Part shown: positions 46,558 through 55,869 of the stretch, one piece after another
How positions within the stretch are numbered: the stretch's first letter is position 1
Layout: every line of letters begins with the position of its first letter
Source of the DNA: Parvularcula sp. IMCC14364
GTDB lineage: Bacteria; Pseudomonadota; Alphaproteobacteria; Caulobacterales; Parvularculaceae
Assembly: GCF_030758415.1 (NCBI RefSeq)
Contig: NZ_CP132334.1
Span: 1,302,001-1,366,000 of the forward strand
Direction: 5' to 3'
DNA: 64,000 bases
Translations under genes and position numbers: made by a program
The notes under the pieces: generated by a model
Databases searched by the model: none
Told to the model about the DNA's origin: nothing
The model's input: only the letters and a program-made list of their open reading frames with translations

Positions 46558-47331
46558 TCACCAGGTAGGTACTTTGCTGTAGGAAAGCCTCAAAAAATCT
46601 TCCCGATACTTAATTTTTACCATGCGACATAAGTCATCTGTGTAACACTCTTTTAAGTACCTTTCCGAATTTGATTCATTTCTTGTTTCTTGGTGAAGAA
46701 ATTTGAATTTCAAGCCAATTGATTTTGATATTTCCAAAATATCATTTTGATAAGTCTCAACTTTGCCGATATGATCGTACTGAATAGCATGATCCATAAT
46801 CAGATGATGCTGCGGCATCCAATGTGTATTCATTTCGTGATCGGCACAGTTATAAATTGTTCTTACGAATTCTTCGAAGCTGATTGGTCTGTCTGTTAAT
46901 GGGTCATTTTGAATGTGTTTAATGACTTGGTATCTGTAACTTTTGTGATTTATAATTTTATCTTTGTAAGCACTAAGTATTCTGTGGTAAGGGTTTCTTA
47001 CAAAGGTGAATTTGTAGAATGATTTATCGCTTAGTATTTCTGGGAATAAGTGCATGATTTGAGTTGGTGATAACAGTGGAGAAAGGATTCTATCGTGAAC
47101 ATCTTCAAAATTCAAGTAGGTTACCTGCGAGCCCAACTCACAACTAGCTAAGTAATTTTTAGTCGTAGAGCAAGCCGCCTTAGGTACGGAAACATAGATA
47201 TATTTGTACTGTAGCGAGATGAAGACACGTAAAATGAGTTGGTCAGGGTCTAAAATTCCCCGTAGATTTTCTGTTTTTGCACGGAACATTTGATTTGATG
47301 ATGGAGGCAACGTTTTTCCCAATTTACGCAA
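46558..47331 (-). CDS. Sulfotransferase family protein (carbohydrate type)
   Basis: A 257-residue protein with the two PAPS-binding blocks: 'YIYVSVPKAACSTTKNYL' (5'-phosphosulfate loop) and 'FVRNPYHRILSAYKDKI' (3'-phosphate site). This is the sulfotransferase family 2 pattern; members sulfate cell-surface glycans. No signal or membrane segment is evident. AT-rich like the glycosyltransferases at 35-42 kb, from which IS elements and sqdB-cysH now separate it. It possibly belonged to the same glycan locus. Confidence 0.75.
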   Translation of the reverse strand: MRKLGKTLPPSSNQMFRAKTENLRGILDPDQLILRVFISLQYKYIYVSVPKAACSTTKNYLASCELGSQVTYLNFEDVHDRILSPLLSPTQIMHLFPEILSDKSFYKFTFVRNPYHRILSAYKDKIINHKSYRYQVIKHIQNDPLTDRPISFEEFVRTIYNCADHEMNTHWMPQHHLIMDHAIQYDHIGKVETYQNDILEISKSIGLKFKFLHQETRNESNSERYLKECYTDDLCRMVKIKYREDFLRLSYSKVPTW

Positions 47332-47596
47332 TTTACAATTCAGGTTTTATTCTAGATCGGTGATCGTTTTCAGTTCGTCAACAAAAGCAATATGCGGCAG
47401 GCTCGAGGGTTAGCTCACCTAGTCCGGTGTGAAAAGTTTTTTTCACACTTCACATCCATGCGTTACTGTAACTTTTTTGGAGTTTGCTGTCAGTGATGGC
47501 TAGGAGATTTTCCAGTGGTGGAGTTTAATTTATAGATTGTGCTGATTTGGGTGCACGTCACTGGGATTGGGCTCACATCAAGGTTGTGTTCAACTT
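47332..47596. other. Intergenic region with a 9-bp hairpin
   Basis: No gene seen. A perfect stem (GTGTGAAAA/TTTTCACAC) with a four-base loop lies at 47427-47448, downstream of the yedK-like gene; no T-run follows, so terminator activity is uncertain. Confidence 0.35.
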
Positions 47597-48319
47597 TTAA
47601 AACAGCGAGCCAGTTTTTTGTGTTTTGTATTTCGCGATACATTGCTGGTCGTCATTTCGCCAATTTTTTGCCCGATCAGATACGCGCCAATGATCAAGCG
47701 GGTGTCCATCCCAGGGTCTCATGAATTCATCCAGAAATGCTTCGGAATTGTTATTTTTGTGATTGAGCCATTGTCCCCATTGTTCGGGTTTCAGCATCAG
47801 CGGGTGGCGATTATGGATCGGCCGCATGGCGTCAGTGGCATCCGTGGTGATGATGACGAACCCTTCGGTGACTTCGCCAGTTTCTGGATCTGTATTTTCT
47901 GTCCAAAGACCCCCAAAAGCGAAGGTGGCTTCGTCCGGCAATTGAAAAAAATGCCAGGGACGTTTGGTATTGTCCTCTTTTGATCCCTCGGGTTCATAGA
48001 AGCCGTCGGCGAAGATGAGACAGCGGGTGGAGGTGGCCATCTTGCGCCACATGGAGGGGTAGTTGCCTTTGGCGCTGGTCCAGAGACGGTCGTCTCTCGC
48101 ATTGATCATCAGCTTGCCGAACTTGGACATGATGCCCCAATACATATGGCTGGCGATGTATTGGCCATCCTTCTCGATGACGACGATGGGCTTTTTCTGT
48201 TGCGGCTTGATATTGTAATAGGGGCCAAAATCGAGCGTGTGCTGGGTTGGCGTGATGGTGAGGTGGTCGTGATATTCCTCCCATCTGATCTCTTTGCGTC
48301 GTGCCATACAGCCGCACAT
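47597..48319 (-). CDS. SOS response-associated protein YedK/HMCES (abasic site crosslinker)
   Basis: A 240-residue SRAP domain protein. Cys2 follows the start Met (MCGCMAR) and is the residue that bonds to abasic sites in single-stranded DNA. Other active-site blocks: 'YYNIKPQQ' (Asn), 'LMINARDD', 'RCLIFADGFYEPEG' (Glu) and 'MRPIHNRHPLML' (His). It protects abasic sites at forks. It is divergent from the imuA-imuB-dnaE2 operon across about 85 bases containing LexA half-sites, so shared SOS control is likely. Confidence 0.92.
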   Translation of the reverse strand: MCGCMARRKEIRWEEYHDHLTITPTQHTLDFGPYYNIKPQQKKPIVVIEKDGQYIASHMYWGIMSKFGKLMINARDDRLWTSAKGNYPSMWRKMATSTRCLIFADGFYEPEGSKEDNTKRPWHFFQLPDEATFAFGGLWTENTDPETGEVTEGFVIITTDATDAMRPIHNRHPLMLKPEQWGQWLNHKNNNSEAFLDEFMRPWDGHPLDHWRVSDRAKNWRNDDQQCIAKYKTQKTGSLF

Positions 48320-48393
48320 GATGTGTCCCCGCTATTCTTGTTATTCTTTATGCTACTGGAAGCCCCCTTGACTCAGAACCCCGAAAATGCAGA

Positions 48394-48419
48394 GTTCGGG
48401 ATGTGAACAAAAGCAGAAC
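48394..48419. promoter_or_regulatory. LexA (SOS) box at the imuA start
   Basis: GAAC-N7-GAAC at 48405-48419 is the alphaproteobacterial LexA site (GTTC-N7-GTTC) read on the other strand. A further half-site GTTC at 48394 lies in the same 11-base phase, making three half-sites. TTGACT at 48368 could be the -35 of the imuA promoter. The box overlaps the imuA start codon, so LexA would block the transcript start. Confidence 0.7.
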
Positions 48420-49002
48420 ATATATTCCCAAGCTCAAGGGGGGGCGTGTCCATGAAGTCAGTGGGGACGGGGCGCTGGCTTTTGCCTTGCTGATGGCCTT
48501 TGGGGCCATGAAAGGCCGAGAAGCGCTTTGTATCGGGTCGCCGGACTGGCTGGCCGCTCTGCAGCCTCACGGGCTGGAGCGCTTTGTTGATCCTCAGTCG
48601 CTTGTGCATGTGGCCTGTCCCTTGAAGACAGATGTCTTATGGGCAGCCGAGACCGCTTTGCGGGCAGGGGCTGTGCGTGTGGTGCTTCTCTCGCTCTTTG
48701 CAACGCCGGACGGCAAGTCCCTCAGACGGTTGCAATTGGCAGCGGAAACAGGCGGCGCCTTGGGGATCATTCTGGTGCGGGAGGTGGCCTTTACGAGCCC
48801 CGCAGAAACGCGCTGGCATTGCCAGCCCTGTCGTCAGGGGGACGCACGGGGGCTGCATGTCTCGCTCTACAAGAACAAGTCGGGCGTTGAAGGAAGCTGG
48901 TATCTCTATGGGTATGGGGCAACAGAACATAACACGGGTGCTGGCCGTCTGGCTGCCACGCCTGCCGGTGAACCGGTATGGCCGGGCCGGCTGGCCCGTT
49001 GA
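48403..49002 (+). CDS. imuA: Mutasome accessory protein ImuA
   Basis: A 199-residue RecA-like protein without a clear P-loop, as in ImuA. Blocks 'VHEVSGDGALAFALLMAFGAM', 'ALCIGSPDWLAALQPHGLERF', 'LVHVACPLKTDVLWAAETALRAGAVRVVLL' and 'RRLQLAAETGGALGIILVR' match the family. The start is GTG, the only usable codon at the N-terminus. The gene overlaps imuB by about 90 bases. ImuA helps the ImuB-DnaE2 translesion complex at DNA damage. Confidence 0.83.
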   Translation: MNKSRTYIPKLKGGRVHEVSGDGALAFALLMAFGAMKGREALCIGSPDWLAALQPHGLERFVDPQSLVHVACPLKTDVLWAAETALRAGAVRVVLLSLFATPDGKSLRRLQLAAETGGALGIILVREVAFTSPAETRWHCQPCRQGDARGLHVSLYKNKSGVEGSWYLYGYGATEHNTGAGRLAATPAGEPVWPGRLAR

Positions 49003-50410
49003 AGCTTGCGCCTTTGCGGTCACGCAAGAAGATGGCAATACGGTCCGTCTCCTGAGTGTAAACCGGCAGGCAGAAGCACTGGGGCTTGAGGTCGGCATGA
49101 CCCTGGCAGCGGCGCGGGCGAGCGTGCCTGATCTTGTCACAGAGCCCTGTGACTGTGAACGGGACCAGTTGTTTCTGCGGGCACTTCAGCGATGGAGTGA
49201 GCGGTTTTCTCCCTGGATTGCCACTGATGGTACTGATGGTCTTTTAATCAATGCCTCTGGCTGTGCGCATCTGTTTGGCGGGGAAGCTGCCATGATTGAA
49301 GAGATTTGCCTGATGCTGGGGGATTTGGGCGTTGAGGCTTATGGCGGACTTGCCGAGACCAAGGGGGCCGCCAAAGCACTTGCCCGGTTTGGTGGAGAGA
49401 CACGGATCATTGAACCGGGGAGAGGGCGTGACGGGCTCGCTGCGATGCCGGTTGAAGCGCTAGGGGCAGGCGGGAGCGTGATGTTTGAACTGAAGCGACT
49501 CGGACTTCACCGGATTGGCGATCTCTACCCTCTAAAATCTGCCGACCTTGCCAAACGCTTTGGCTTTGCGTTTCTGGCGCAGTTTGAGCAATTGCTCGGA
49601 ATCAGCGCTGATCCCGTCCTGCCTGCCGCAACCCAGCCAGTGTTCTCTGCCCGCATCACGCTACCTGATCCCACCGGGTTGCTTGAGGATGTGAGTGAAG
49701 CAGTCCGTCGTCTGACAGAACAGATTTGCAGGCGTTTGCATGAGCATGAATTTGGGGTACGGGCCTTGCAGCTCACCGCAGAACGGGCTGATCACGCCAC
49801 TGAAGTACTTGAAATAGGTCTTGCCAGGCCCACACGCGAGGCAGGGCTGATTATGCGGCAGTTTGATTTGAAACTGCCAAAGCTTGATGCAGGCTCTGGT
49901 ATAGATCTGTTACGCCTTGTTGCCACGGTAACGGAACCGTTCAAGCCAGTACAGAAATGCTTTGCTGAGGCAGAAAGCCCGGATGGTCTGGAAGCTCTGG
50001 TAGCGACATTAGGCAACCAGCTTGGTTTTGACCGGGTTTTACGCTGGGCACCCGTATCATCGCATTTGCCCCGCAAGAGTTTTCGGTTTGTCGAAGCTGT
50101 CCAGTGGAAAGCACTTGATGCATGGCCGTCAGGTTCTGCTGAACGCCCCTTGCTCAGTATAGACCATGAACCTGTCGCTATCGAAGAGCCGGGCCGACCG
50201 CCAAGGAAGTTCACCTGGCGCAAGAAGCCGTATGAGACGGTTTCGGCGGCAGGTCCTGAACGCATCGGGTCGGCCTGGTGGCAAGGGCCTGACGGCGAGG
50301 TGTTGCGCGATTACTGGCAGGTGGAAACAGGGGACGGGGCAAAGCTCTGGCTTGCCACACGGCCCGGCGAGAAGCCTGCCAGCTGGACGGTTGCCGGGGT
50401 GTTCCCATGA
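48908..50410 (+). CDS. imuB: Mutasome Y-family polymerase-like protein ImuB
   Basis: About 500 residues. 'VLAVWLPRLPVNRYGR' at the start stands where active Y polymerases have the metal-binding D-x-D; 'GLEVGMTLAAARASVPDLV' and 'SPWIATDGTDGLLINASGCAHLFGGE' continue the palm, and 'LGLHRIGDLYPL' is the helix-hairpin-helix. ImuB is held to be catalytically inactive and bridges the clamp with DnaE2. The ATG at 48908 (or 48914) follows GGAAG within imuA; the longer upstream frame is not homologous. The stop overlaps the dnaE2 start. Confidence 0.87.
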   Translation: MGMGQQNITRVLAVWLPRLPVNRYGRAGWPVEACAFAVTQEDGNTVRLLSVNRQAEALGLEVGMTLAAARASVPDLVTEPCDCERDQLFLRALQRWSERFSPWIATDGTDGLLINASGCAHLFGGEAAMIEEICLMLGDLGVEAYGGLAETKGAAKALARFGGETRIIEPGRGRDGLAAMPVEALGAGGSVMFELKRLGLHRIGDLYPLKSADLAKRFGFAFLAQFEQLLGISADPVLPAATQPVFSARITLPDPTGLLEDVSEAVRRLTEQICRRLHEHEFGVRALQLTAERADHATEVLEIGLARPTREAGLIMRQFDLKLPKLDAGSGIDLLRLVATVTEPFKPVQKCFAEAESPDGLEALVATLGNQLGFDRVLRWAPVSSHLPRKSFRFVEAVQWKALDAWPSGSAERPLLSIDHEPVAIEEPGRPPRKFTWRKKPYETVSAAGPERIGSAWWQGPDGEVLRDYWQVETGDGAKLWLATRPGEKPASWTVAGVFP

Positions 50411-53400
50411 GTTATGCCGAGCTTGATGTCACCTCCAATTTTACCTTTCTGACCGGCGCCTCGCATCCAGAAGAGCTGGTCTCACGGGCCGCAGAGCAGG
50501 GGCTTGGCGCAATCGCGATTGCCGATGTCAATACTTTCGCCGGGATTGTCCGCGCCCATGCGGCGGCTGATGAAGTCGGTGTGCAGCTCATTGTCGGGGT
50601 GCGGCTAGTACTTGCTGATGGCACGATCTTTATTGCGCTGCCAACAGATCGTGCTGCCTATGGGCGCTTATGCCGTCTCCTGACCATCGGCAAGCGCCGC
50701 ACGGTCAAAGGGTCGTGCGAGCTATATTTGAAGGACCTGGAAGACTGGCTCGGCGGCTCGATTGTTCTGGCACTGACGGCTGACAGACACGCGCTGGAGG
50801 TGGTTCGGCGCTGTTGTGATACTCTCTATCTTGCCTTGTCACCAGCCTATGATGGGCAGGATGCAGGCAGGTTTGAAGCGCGCACGGCCCTGGCTGAGGA
50901 ACTGGCATTGCCCCTGGTCGCGACCGGGAATGTGTTGATGCATCATGGGAGCCGCCGGGCGCTAGCAGACATTCTGACCTGTATCCGGGAGCACTGTACC
51001 GTCGATGAGTTGGGGACGCGCGCGCTCTTGAATGGCGAGCGGCGATTGAAATCACCCTTCGAGATGCATCGGCTGTTCAAGCACTACCCTCAGGCAGTGC
51101 TGAATTCTGTTGAAATCGCGAATGCATGTACCTTCTCGCTCAATGAGCTGAAATATGAGTACCCGGACGAAATCACCGACGGCAAACCACCCCTGGAACG
51201 CTTGCGGGAGCTGACCGAAGAAGGGCTTGAACAGCGTTATCCGGATGGCGTGCCCTTGCGGGTCCGCCATATGGTCGACCGGGAAATGGCCCTGATCGAG
51301 AAGCTTGATTATGCCCGTTATTTTCTGACCGTGAATGATGTGGTGGCTTTTGCCCGGTCGCGGAAGATCCTGTGCCAGGGACGGGGATCAGCGGCAAACT
51401 CTGTGATCTGCTATGCCCTCGGGATTACCTCGATCAGTCCAGAGATCATTACCATGGTGTTTGAACGCTTTGTTTCCGAAGCACGCGATGAACCGCCGGA
51501 CATTGATGTGGATTTCGACCATCAGCGCCGCGAGGAGGTGATCCAGCATATCTATGAGAAATATGGCCGTCACCGGGCAGGCATTTGTGCGACGGTCGCG
51601 CATTTCAGGACGCGCTCGGCGATCCGCGAGGTGGGCAAGGCCATGGGGCTCTCTGAAGATGCGATCACGGCCCTGTCGGGACAGATTTGGGGCTGGTCAT
51701 CTTCGGGACCTGACACTGCCAAAATCTCTGCCGCCGGATTGAGCCTTGATGATCTCCGGGTGCGGCAAACGATTGGGCTGATCCGCCAGATCATCGGCTT
51801 TCCCCGGCATCTGTCGCAGCATGTGGGTGGCTTCATCATCACCAAGGGCCGCCTCGATGAACTGGTGCCGGTGGAAAATGCCGCCATGGAAGACCGGACA
51901 GTCATTGAATGGGACAAGGACGATATTGATGTGCTTGGCATGCTGAAGATTGATGTGCTGGGGTTGGGAATGCTCTGCGTGATCAGACGGGCCTTTGACC
52001 TGATCGAAGGTTGGAAAGGGACACGCTATTCACTGGCAACCCTGCCACAGGAGGACGTGTCGGTTTATGATCAGCTTTGTCAGGGGGACACGGTGGGGCT
52101 CTTTCAGGTGGAAAGCCGGGCGCAAATGGCGTTCCTGCCGCGCATGCGCCCCAGATGTTTCTATGATCTTGTCATCGAAGTGGCGATTATCCGGCCAGGC
52201 CCGATACAAGGTGATATGGTGCATCCCTATCTGAAACGCCGGCGCGGGGAAGAGCCGGTGGTCTATCCGTCAGCAGAGCTGGAAGAAGTCCTGAAGCGTA
52301 CCCTTGGGGTGCCGCTGTTTCAGGAACAGGCGATGCAGATCGCCATGGTTGCGGCAGGCTTTGATGGTCATGAGGCGGATGGATTGCGCCGGGCACTTGG
52401 CGCGTTCCGGCGGGTCGGATCCGTCTCGGACTTTCAGGAGCGGTTTATGACAGGCTGTCTTGCGCGCGGCTATGAAAAGGACTTCGCCGAGCGCTGTTTC
52501 AAACAGCTGGAAGGGTTTTCAGGATATGGCTTTCCCGAAAGCCATGCGGCAAGTTTTGCACTGCTGGTCTATGCGTCAGCCTGGCTGCGCCATCACCACC
52601 CTGAACTCTATCTTTGCGCGATCCTGAACTCCCAGCCCATGGGGTTTTATGCGCCGGCGCAACTGGTGGAGGATGCGCGCGAGCATGGCGTGGAAGTACG
52701 GCCTGTGGATGTCAATCACTCTCGTTGGGAGAGCGTGCCAGAGCCAGATGGCAAGGGCGGTTTTGCCGTGCGCCTCGGCTTCCAGATCATCAAGGGATTG
52801 CAGAAAGAAGACGCGAATCGGCTGGTCTCGCAGCGAGGTGGTGGTTATGCCGATATTAAAGGGCTATGGCGACGGGCAGGCCTGGGGCAGCGCGCCTTGA
52901 AGAAACTTGCCATGGCCGATGCCTTTGCGTCTTTGGGGATCAATCGCAGAGAAGCGCTCTGGCATACCAAGGCGATTTCACCGGCAGGGCCACTGCCATT
53001 ATTAGAGTGTGGTGACGCGGGTGAAGAGATTGACGAAGAAACAGGGCTGCCGGTCCTGTCGCATCGTGAAGATGTGTTTGAAGATTTCGTCAGTAGCCGG
53101 CTCTCTTTGAAGGATCATCCGGTGCGGCTTGTGCGTCAATCTGTGCCAGGGCAGGTGACGTTGAACCAGCAATTACGGGATGCGCCGCAGGACGGGTTTG
53201 TCACCCTGCTGGGAGCGGTCATCACGCGTCAGAGGCCAGGGACTGCCAGCGGCGTGATCTTCCTGACCCTGAAAGATGAAACAGGCGCTGCCAATGTGAT
53301 TGTCTGGCCCAAAATGTTTGAGAAATTTAGGTCAACCGTGATGCAAGGGCGGTTGTTGAAGATCAAAGGCAAAGTCCAGAAAGAAGGGCTTGTCATCCAC

Positions 53401-53664
53401 GTGATCGCTTTTGATATTGAAGACTGGTCACACCTCTTTGATGACCTCGGCATCGCTGAAAATGAGATGATCGATATGACCTGGGGCTCCCAGGATGAGG
53501 CGAAACGGCCCCAGATTGATAGCCGGGAGAAGGCGGGCGAGGACCACCGGCATTTGGCCGGGAGGCGGCCCGGCAAAGGCATCGGGCCACGGTCTCAACA
53601 GGCAGCTGCGATACATCCGAGGCAGCAGGCTGGACGGTTGTTTAAAACACGGGATTTTCGATGA
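50407..53664 (+). CDS. dnaE2: Error-prone DNA polymerase III alpha subunit DnaE2
   Basis: A 1085-residue C-family polymerase. The PHP domain begins 'YAELDVTSNFTFLTGASHPEEL'; the catalytic Asp pair is in 'EPPDIDVDFDHQRREEVI'; 'GRGSAANSVICYALGIT' and 'FPRHLSQHVGGFIITKG' are polymerase blocks; an OB domain ('VTLLGAVITRQRPGTASGVIFLTLKDETG') is near the C-terminus, which ends in the usual SRDFH-like form (KTRDFR). It copies past lesions during SOS. A partial second copy of its 3' end lies at 55870. Confidence 0.94.
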   Translation: MSYAELDVTSNFTFLTGASHPEELVSRAAEQGLGAIAIADVNTFAGIVRAHAAADEVGVQLIVGVRLVLADGTIFIALPTDRAAYGRLCRLLTIGKRRTVKGSCELYLKDLEDWLGGSIVLALTADRHALEVVRRCCDTLYLALSPAYDGQDAGRFEARTALAEELALPLVATGNVLMHHGSRRALADILTCIREHCTVDELGTRALLNGERRLKSPFEMHRLFKHYPQAVLNSVEIANACTFSLNELKYEYPDEITDGKPPLERLRELTEEGLEQRYPDGVPLRVRHMVDREMALIEKLDYARYFLTVNDVVAFARSRKILCQGRGSAANSVICYALGITSISPEIITMVFERFVSEARDEPPDIDVDFDHQRREEVIQHIYEKYGRHRAGICATVAHFRTRSAIREVGKAMGLSEDAITALSGQIWGWSSSGPDTAKISAAGLSLDDLRVRQTIGLIRQIIGFPRHLSQHVGGFIITKGRLDELVPVENAAMEDRTVIEWDKDDIDVLGMLKIDVLGLGMLCVIRRAFDLIEGWKGTRYSLATLPQEDVSVYDQLCQGDTVGLFQVESRAQMAFLPRMRPRCFYDLVIEVAIIRPGPIQGDMVHPYLKRRRGEEPVVYPSAELEEVLKRTLGVPLFQEQAMQIAMVAAGFDGHEADGLRRALGAFRRVGSVSDFQERFMTGCLARGYEKDFAERCFKQLEGFSGYGFPESHAASFALLVYASAWLRHHHPELYLCAILNSQPMGFYAPAQLVEDAREHGVEVRPVDVNHSRWESVPEPDGKGGFAVRLGFQIIKGLQKEDANRLVSQRGGGYADIKGLWRRAGLGQRALKKLAMADAFASLGINRREALWHTKAISPAGPLPLLECGDAGEEIDEETGLPVLSHREDVFEDFVSSRLSLKDHPVRLVRQSVPGQVTLNQQLRDAPQDGFVTLLGAVITRQRPGTASGVIFLTLKDETGAANVIVWPKMFEKFRSTVMQGRLLKIKGKVQKEGLVIHVIAFDIEDWSHLFDDLGIAENEMIDMTWGSQDEAKRPQIDSREKAGEDHRHLAGRRPGKGIGPRSQQAAAIHPRQQAGRLFKTRDFR

Positions 53665-53893
53665 AGGGAAAAATACTTATTCACTATAAAGATGAAAAAT
53701 TTCCTACTTGCAATCTCTCGGCTGAAGCCGGGCCGGGCTCTCGTGAACCAAGCCCGGCCATGCCGGTCTTGGCCATTCGGCGTCGATCCCTGATGCCGGG
53801 AAAATAGAGCCACCGGACGGTGGCACTGATCTGGCCCCGCGCTGACGCACTGTTCGGTTTGGCGCTGCCAAACCTGCCGGCTCGTGCGCCGGT

Positions 53894-53927
53894 CCCTGAC
53901 CATTTCACGCGCGTGAAATGGTCAGGG
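53894..53927. repeat. Perfect 34-base palindrome
   Basis: Two 17-base arms (starting CCCTGACCATTTCACGC) meet with no spacer. No T-run follows. Because it is a palindrome, both strands encode the same short peptide (PDHFTRVKWSG) in overlapping frames. It could be a hairpin terminator, a cruciform or a recombination site. Confidence 0.7.
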
Positions 53928-54556
53928 CATGCGGGGGCTCGCAGGGCGGGGCCGCAGCGGCGCTTCCCACTGCCTCCCATTATTCAAGGAAAAGGCAGAG
54001 GGGTCGCCGCTGCCCGCTGACGCGGCCATAGAGCGCGACGGCACGGGGGCGTGCCGGCATGTTTGATGATTTCCCTGAGGCAGTCGGGGTGGGCGGACGG
54101 ACCGGATAGCCCCGAGCCGGTGCCGTGTACAACCGCCCTGGCTTTTGATCCGTTTGAATTAGTTGAGTGGTCCTACCAGGTCGGATTGACCCGCCCCCTC
54201 AGGGGCTCGGCGCTTACCGGTCTTTTCCGCCGCCCACCCCGCCTGCCGGGGAAATTGGTTGACTGGGAGCTATGGAGGCCGACATGCAAACGCAAACTAC
54301 CGGAGCGCCAGCGGATCATGGCCGAGCAACCTGGAGGTGAGAGAATCTGGCGCGTGCTTAAGCGGCACGTAAAACGGGGCCCTCGCCAGGATCCGGGAAA
54401 ACCCGACTTGGGTTATCTGGAGGCGCTGTCACAATGATCTGGGAGAGGTAAAGCGGGTTAGAACCGTTGACGCAAGAATTCTGCAACGGAGGGCGAATTT
54501 CTTGTAGAATATTCGCATGACCTCAGCATCAATTGTATATCACTTGAATTATTATG

Positions 54557-54568
54557 TATCATATGATA
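54557..54568. promoter_or_regulatory. Candidate operator of the Xre-RES pair
   Basis: TATCATATGATA, a perfect 12-base palindrome in an AT-rich promoter-like stretch about 27 bases before the antitoxin start. Xre/ParS-type antitoxins repress their own operons through such sites. Confidence 0.4.
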
Positions 54569-54594
54569 TATTGTTGCGTAAGAGGTAGATCGTC

Positions 54595-55044
54595 ATGAGC
54601 CAAATAATACAAAACGCATTTGAGCCTGTCGCCCAGTTACCGGATATCTTAAGTGATCCGAAGCGCCGGAGAACTGTATCTTCTGTCGCCCTGAAACTCT
54701 TTTTACGTCTTACTGAGAGCTGGGGCCTCAATGGAACACAGCAAATGCGATTGCTGGGTGATGTACCAAGACCAACCTTCCAGCGTTGGAAAAAGAGATT
54801 AGCCGATGGACAGCCCGTCGAACTGGACCGCGATCAATTAGAGCGCATTTCGCTGTGCCTTGGTGTTGAGAAGGGGCTGAAAACGATCTTTGCAGATGAG
54901 GCAGCGGGATTACGCTGGCTCCTGGGAGCTAATACCGATCAACCTTTCCATGGTCTCTCACCGGCTGACAAAATGTCAGAAGGCGGCATCATTGGTATGC
55001 ATGCGACGCGCCAATATCTTGATGCGTGGAGAGGCATTCGGTGA
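54595..55044 (+). CDS. Xre/MbcA/ParS-type antitoxin
   Basis: A 149-residue antitoxin. The N-terminal Xre-like HTH covers about 30-80 ('LFLRLTESWGLNGTQQMRLLGDVPRPTFQRWKK'), and the C-terminal DUF2384/MbcA-ParS toxin-binding domain has 'ISLCLGVEKGLKTIFADEAAGLRWL' and 'GLSPADKMSEGGIIGMHATRQYLDAWRG'. It neutralises the RES toxin encoded next; the stop overlaps the toxin's GTG. Confidence 0.88.
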   Translation: MSQIIQNAFEPVAQLPDILSDPKRRRTVSSVALKLFLRLTESWGLNGTQQMRLLGDVPRPTFQRWKKRLADGQPVELDRDQLERISLCLGVEKGLKTIFADEAAGLRWLLGANTDQPFHGLSPADKMSEGGIIGMHATRQYLDAWRGIR

Positions 55045-55748
55045 TCGACTTTGCGCTGAAGCGTATTCGAGGGCGCACACTGCGCCTGATCAATTCGCGC
55101 TATCCGCCCATCGATATCTTTGATGGACTGTATGATACTGAGGAAGAAAAGCGCATCGCGCTCGAGCTTGAGCTTGCCACCAACCCACGGGCAAATGAGA
55201 TCCTGGGAAGACTAAGTGCCCTTCCGCAAGGCTCGTTGCCCGTCGAAGGGCGCGGCGATGGTGCCGCCTATGTGGTAGCGTCATTCCTCTACACCTCACA
55301 AGAGGGGGGCAGGTACAATGGTGAAGGCCTTGGGGCCTGGTATGCAGCGCGCAATATCAAGACCGCCATTGCCGAGACCAGTTATCACAATGAACGGCGG
55401 TTGCGCGCCTCTGTGGGCGGGTTTCCGAACCGGATACAACTGCGGGAGTTGGTTGCAACGATAGATCTGAGATTGGTTGATATCAGAGGATTGAGGGATG
55501 AGGCATCCGAACTCTATCATTCGACTGATTACACTGGCTCACAAGCCTTTGCTAATGATATCAGATGGCCCCACCATGAAGATGGCAAGGATGGTCTGGT
55601 CTATGATAGTGTACGTCATGATGGCGGAGAGAACATTGTGATATTTCGGCCGCAAGCCATTCCATTGCCCGTCATGCAAGGGGATCACTATCAATACGAT
55701 TGGGATCGCAATGGTGAAATGACAGTTTCAAAACTGAGTGGTGTTTGA
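55041..55748 (+). CDS. RES domain toxin (NAD+ phosphorylase/hydrolase family)
   Basis: About 235 residues. RES toxins degrade NAD+ and stall growth. Family residues: the Arg of 'GGRYNGEGLGAWYAA' (R..), Glu of 'KTAIAETSYHNERR' and Ser of 'DYTGSQAFANDIR', followed by 'GLVYDSVRHDGGENIVIF'. The GTG start overlaps the antitoxin stop (GTGA). The pair is a type II module inserted just after dnaE2. Confidence 0.88.
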   Translation: MIDFALKRIRGRTLRLINSRYPPIDIFDGLYDTEEEKRIALELELATNPRANEILGRLSALPQGSLPVEGRGDGAAYVVASFLYTSQEGGRYNGEGLGAWYAARNIKTAIAETSYHNERRLRASVGGFPNRIQLRELVATIDLRLVDIRGLRDEASELYHSTDYTGSQAFANDIRWPHHEDGKDGLVYDSVRHDGGENIVIFRPQAIPLPVMQGDHYQYDWDRNGEMTVSKLSGV

Positions 55749-55869
55749 GGGAACTCGATGGAGTGACCCGACCCCTTTGAATGCAGCCATCTAATATTAG
55801 TAAAATGGCTCAATTGAAGCGCTCCCCAATGTTGGACCACCTGGCCGGAGTATTTTCCGGTTTGATGAT

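Larger units (their letters stand above)
53665..54594. other. Long stretch without a recognised gene; strong palindromes
   Basis: About 930 bases, mostly GC-rich, between dnaE2 and the Xre antitoxin. Frames at 53684-53980 (minus) and 54051-54437 (plus) are open but of odd composition and match no family I know. It contains a perfect 34-base palindrome (53894-53927), and its last 100 bases are AT-rich, with a 12-base palindrome (TATCATATGATA, 54557-54568) that may be the operator of the following toxin-antitoxin genes. Confidence 0.4.

Noticed and set aside
47427-47448. Rho-independent terminator after the YedK-like gene
   Set aside because: The hairpin is real, but no T-run follows on the minus strand, so I report it only as a hairpin in the intergenic entry.
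48632-48907. Longer N-terminus for imuB
   Set aside because: The extra codons overlap imuA, have no similarity to ImuB and are rich in Arg, Cys and Trp, typical of an off-frame reading.
53684-53980. 98-codon minus frame downstream of dnaE2
   Set aside because: It spans the large palindrome and has a GC-driven composition; a frame on the other strand repeats the same peptide because of the palindrome.
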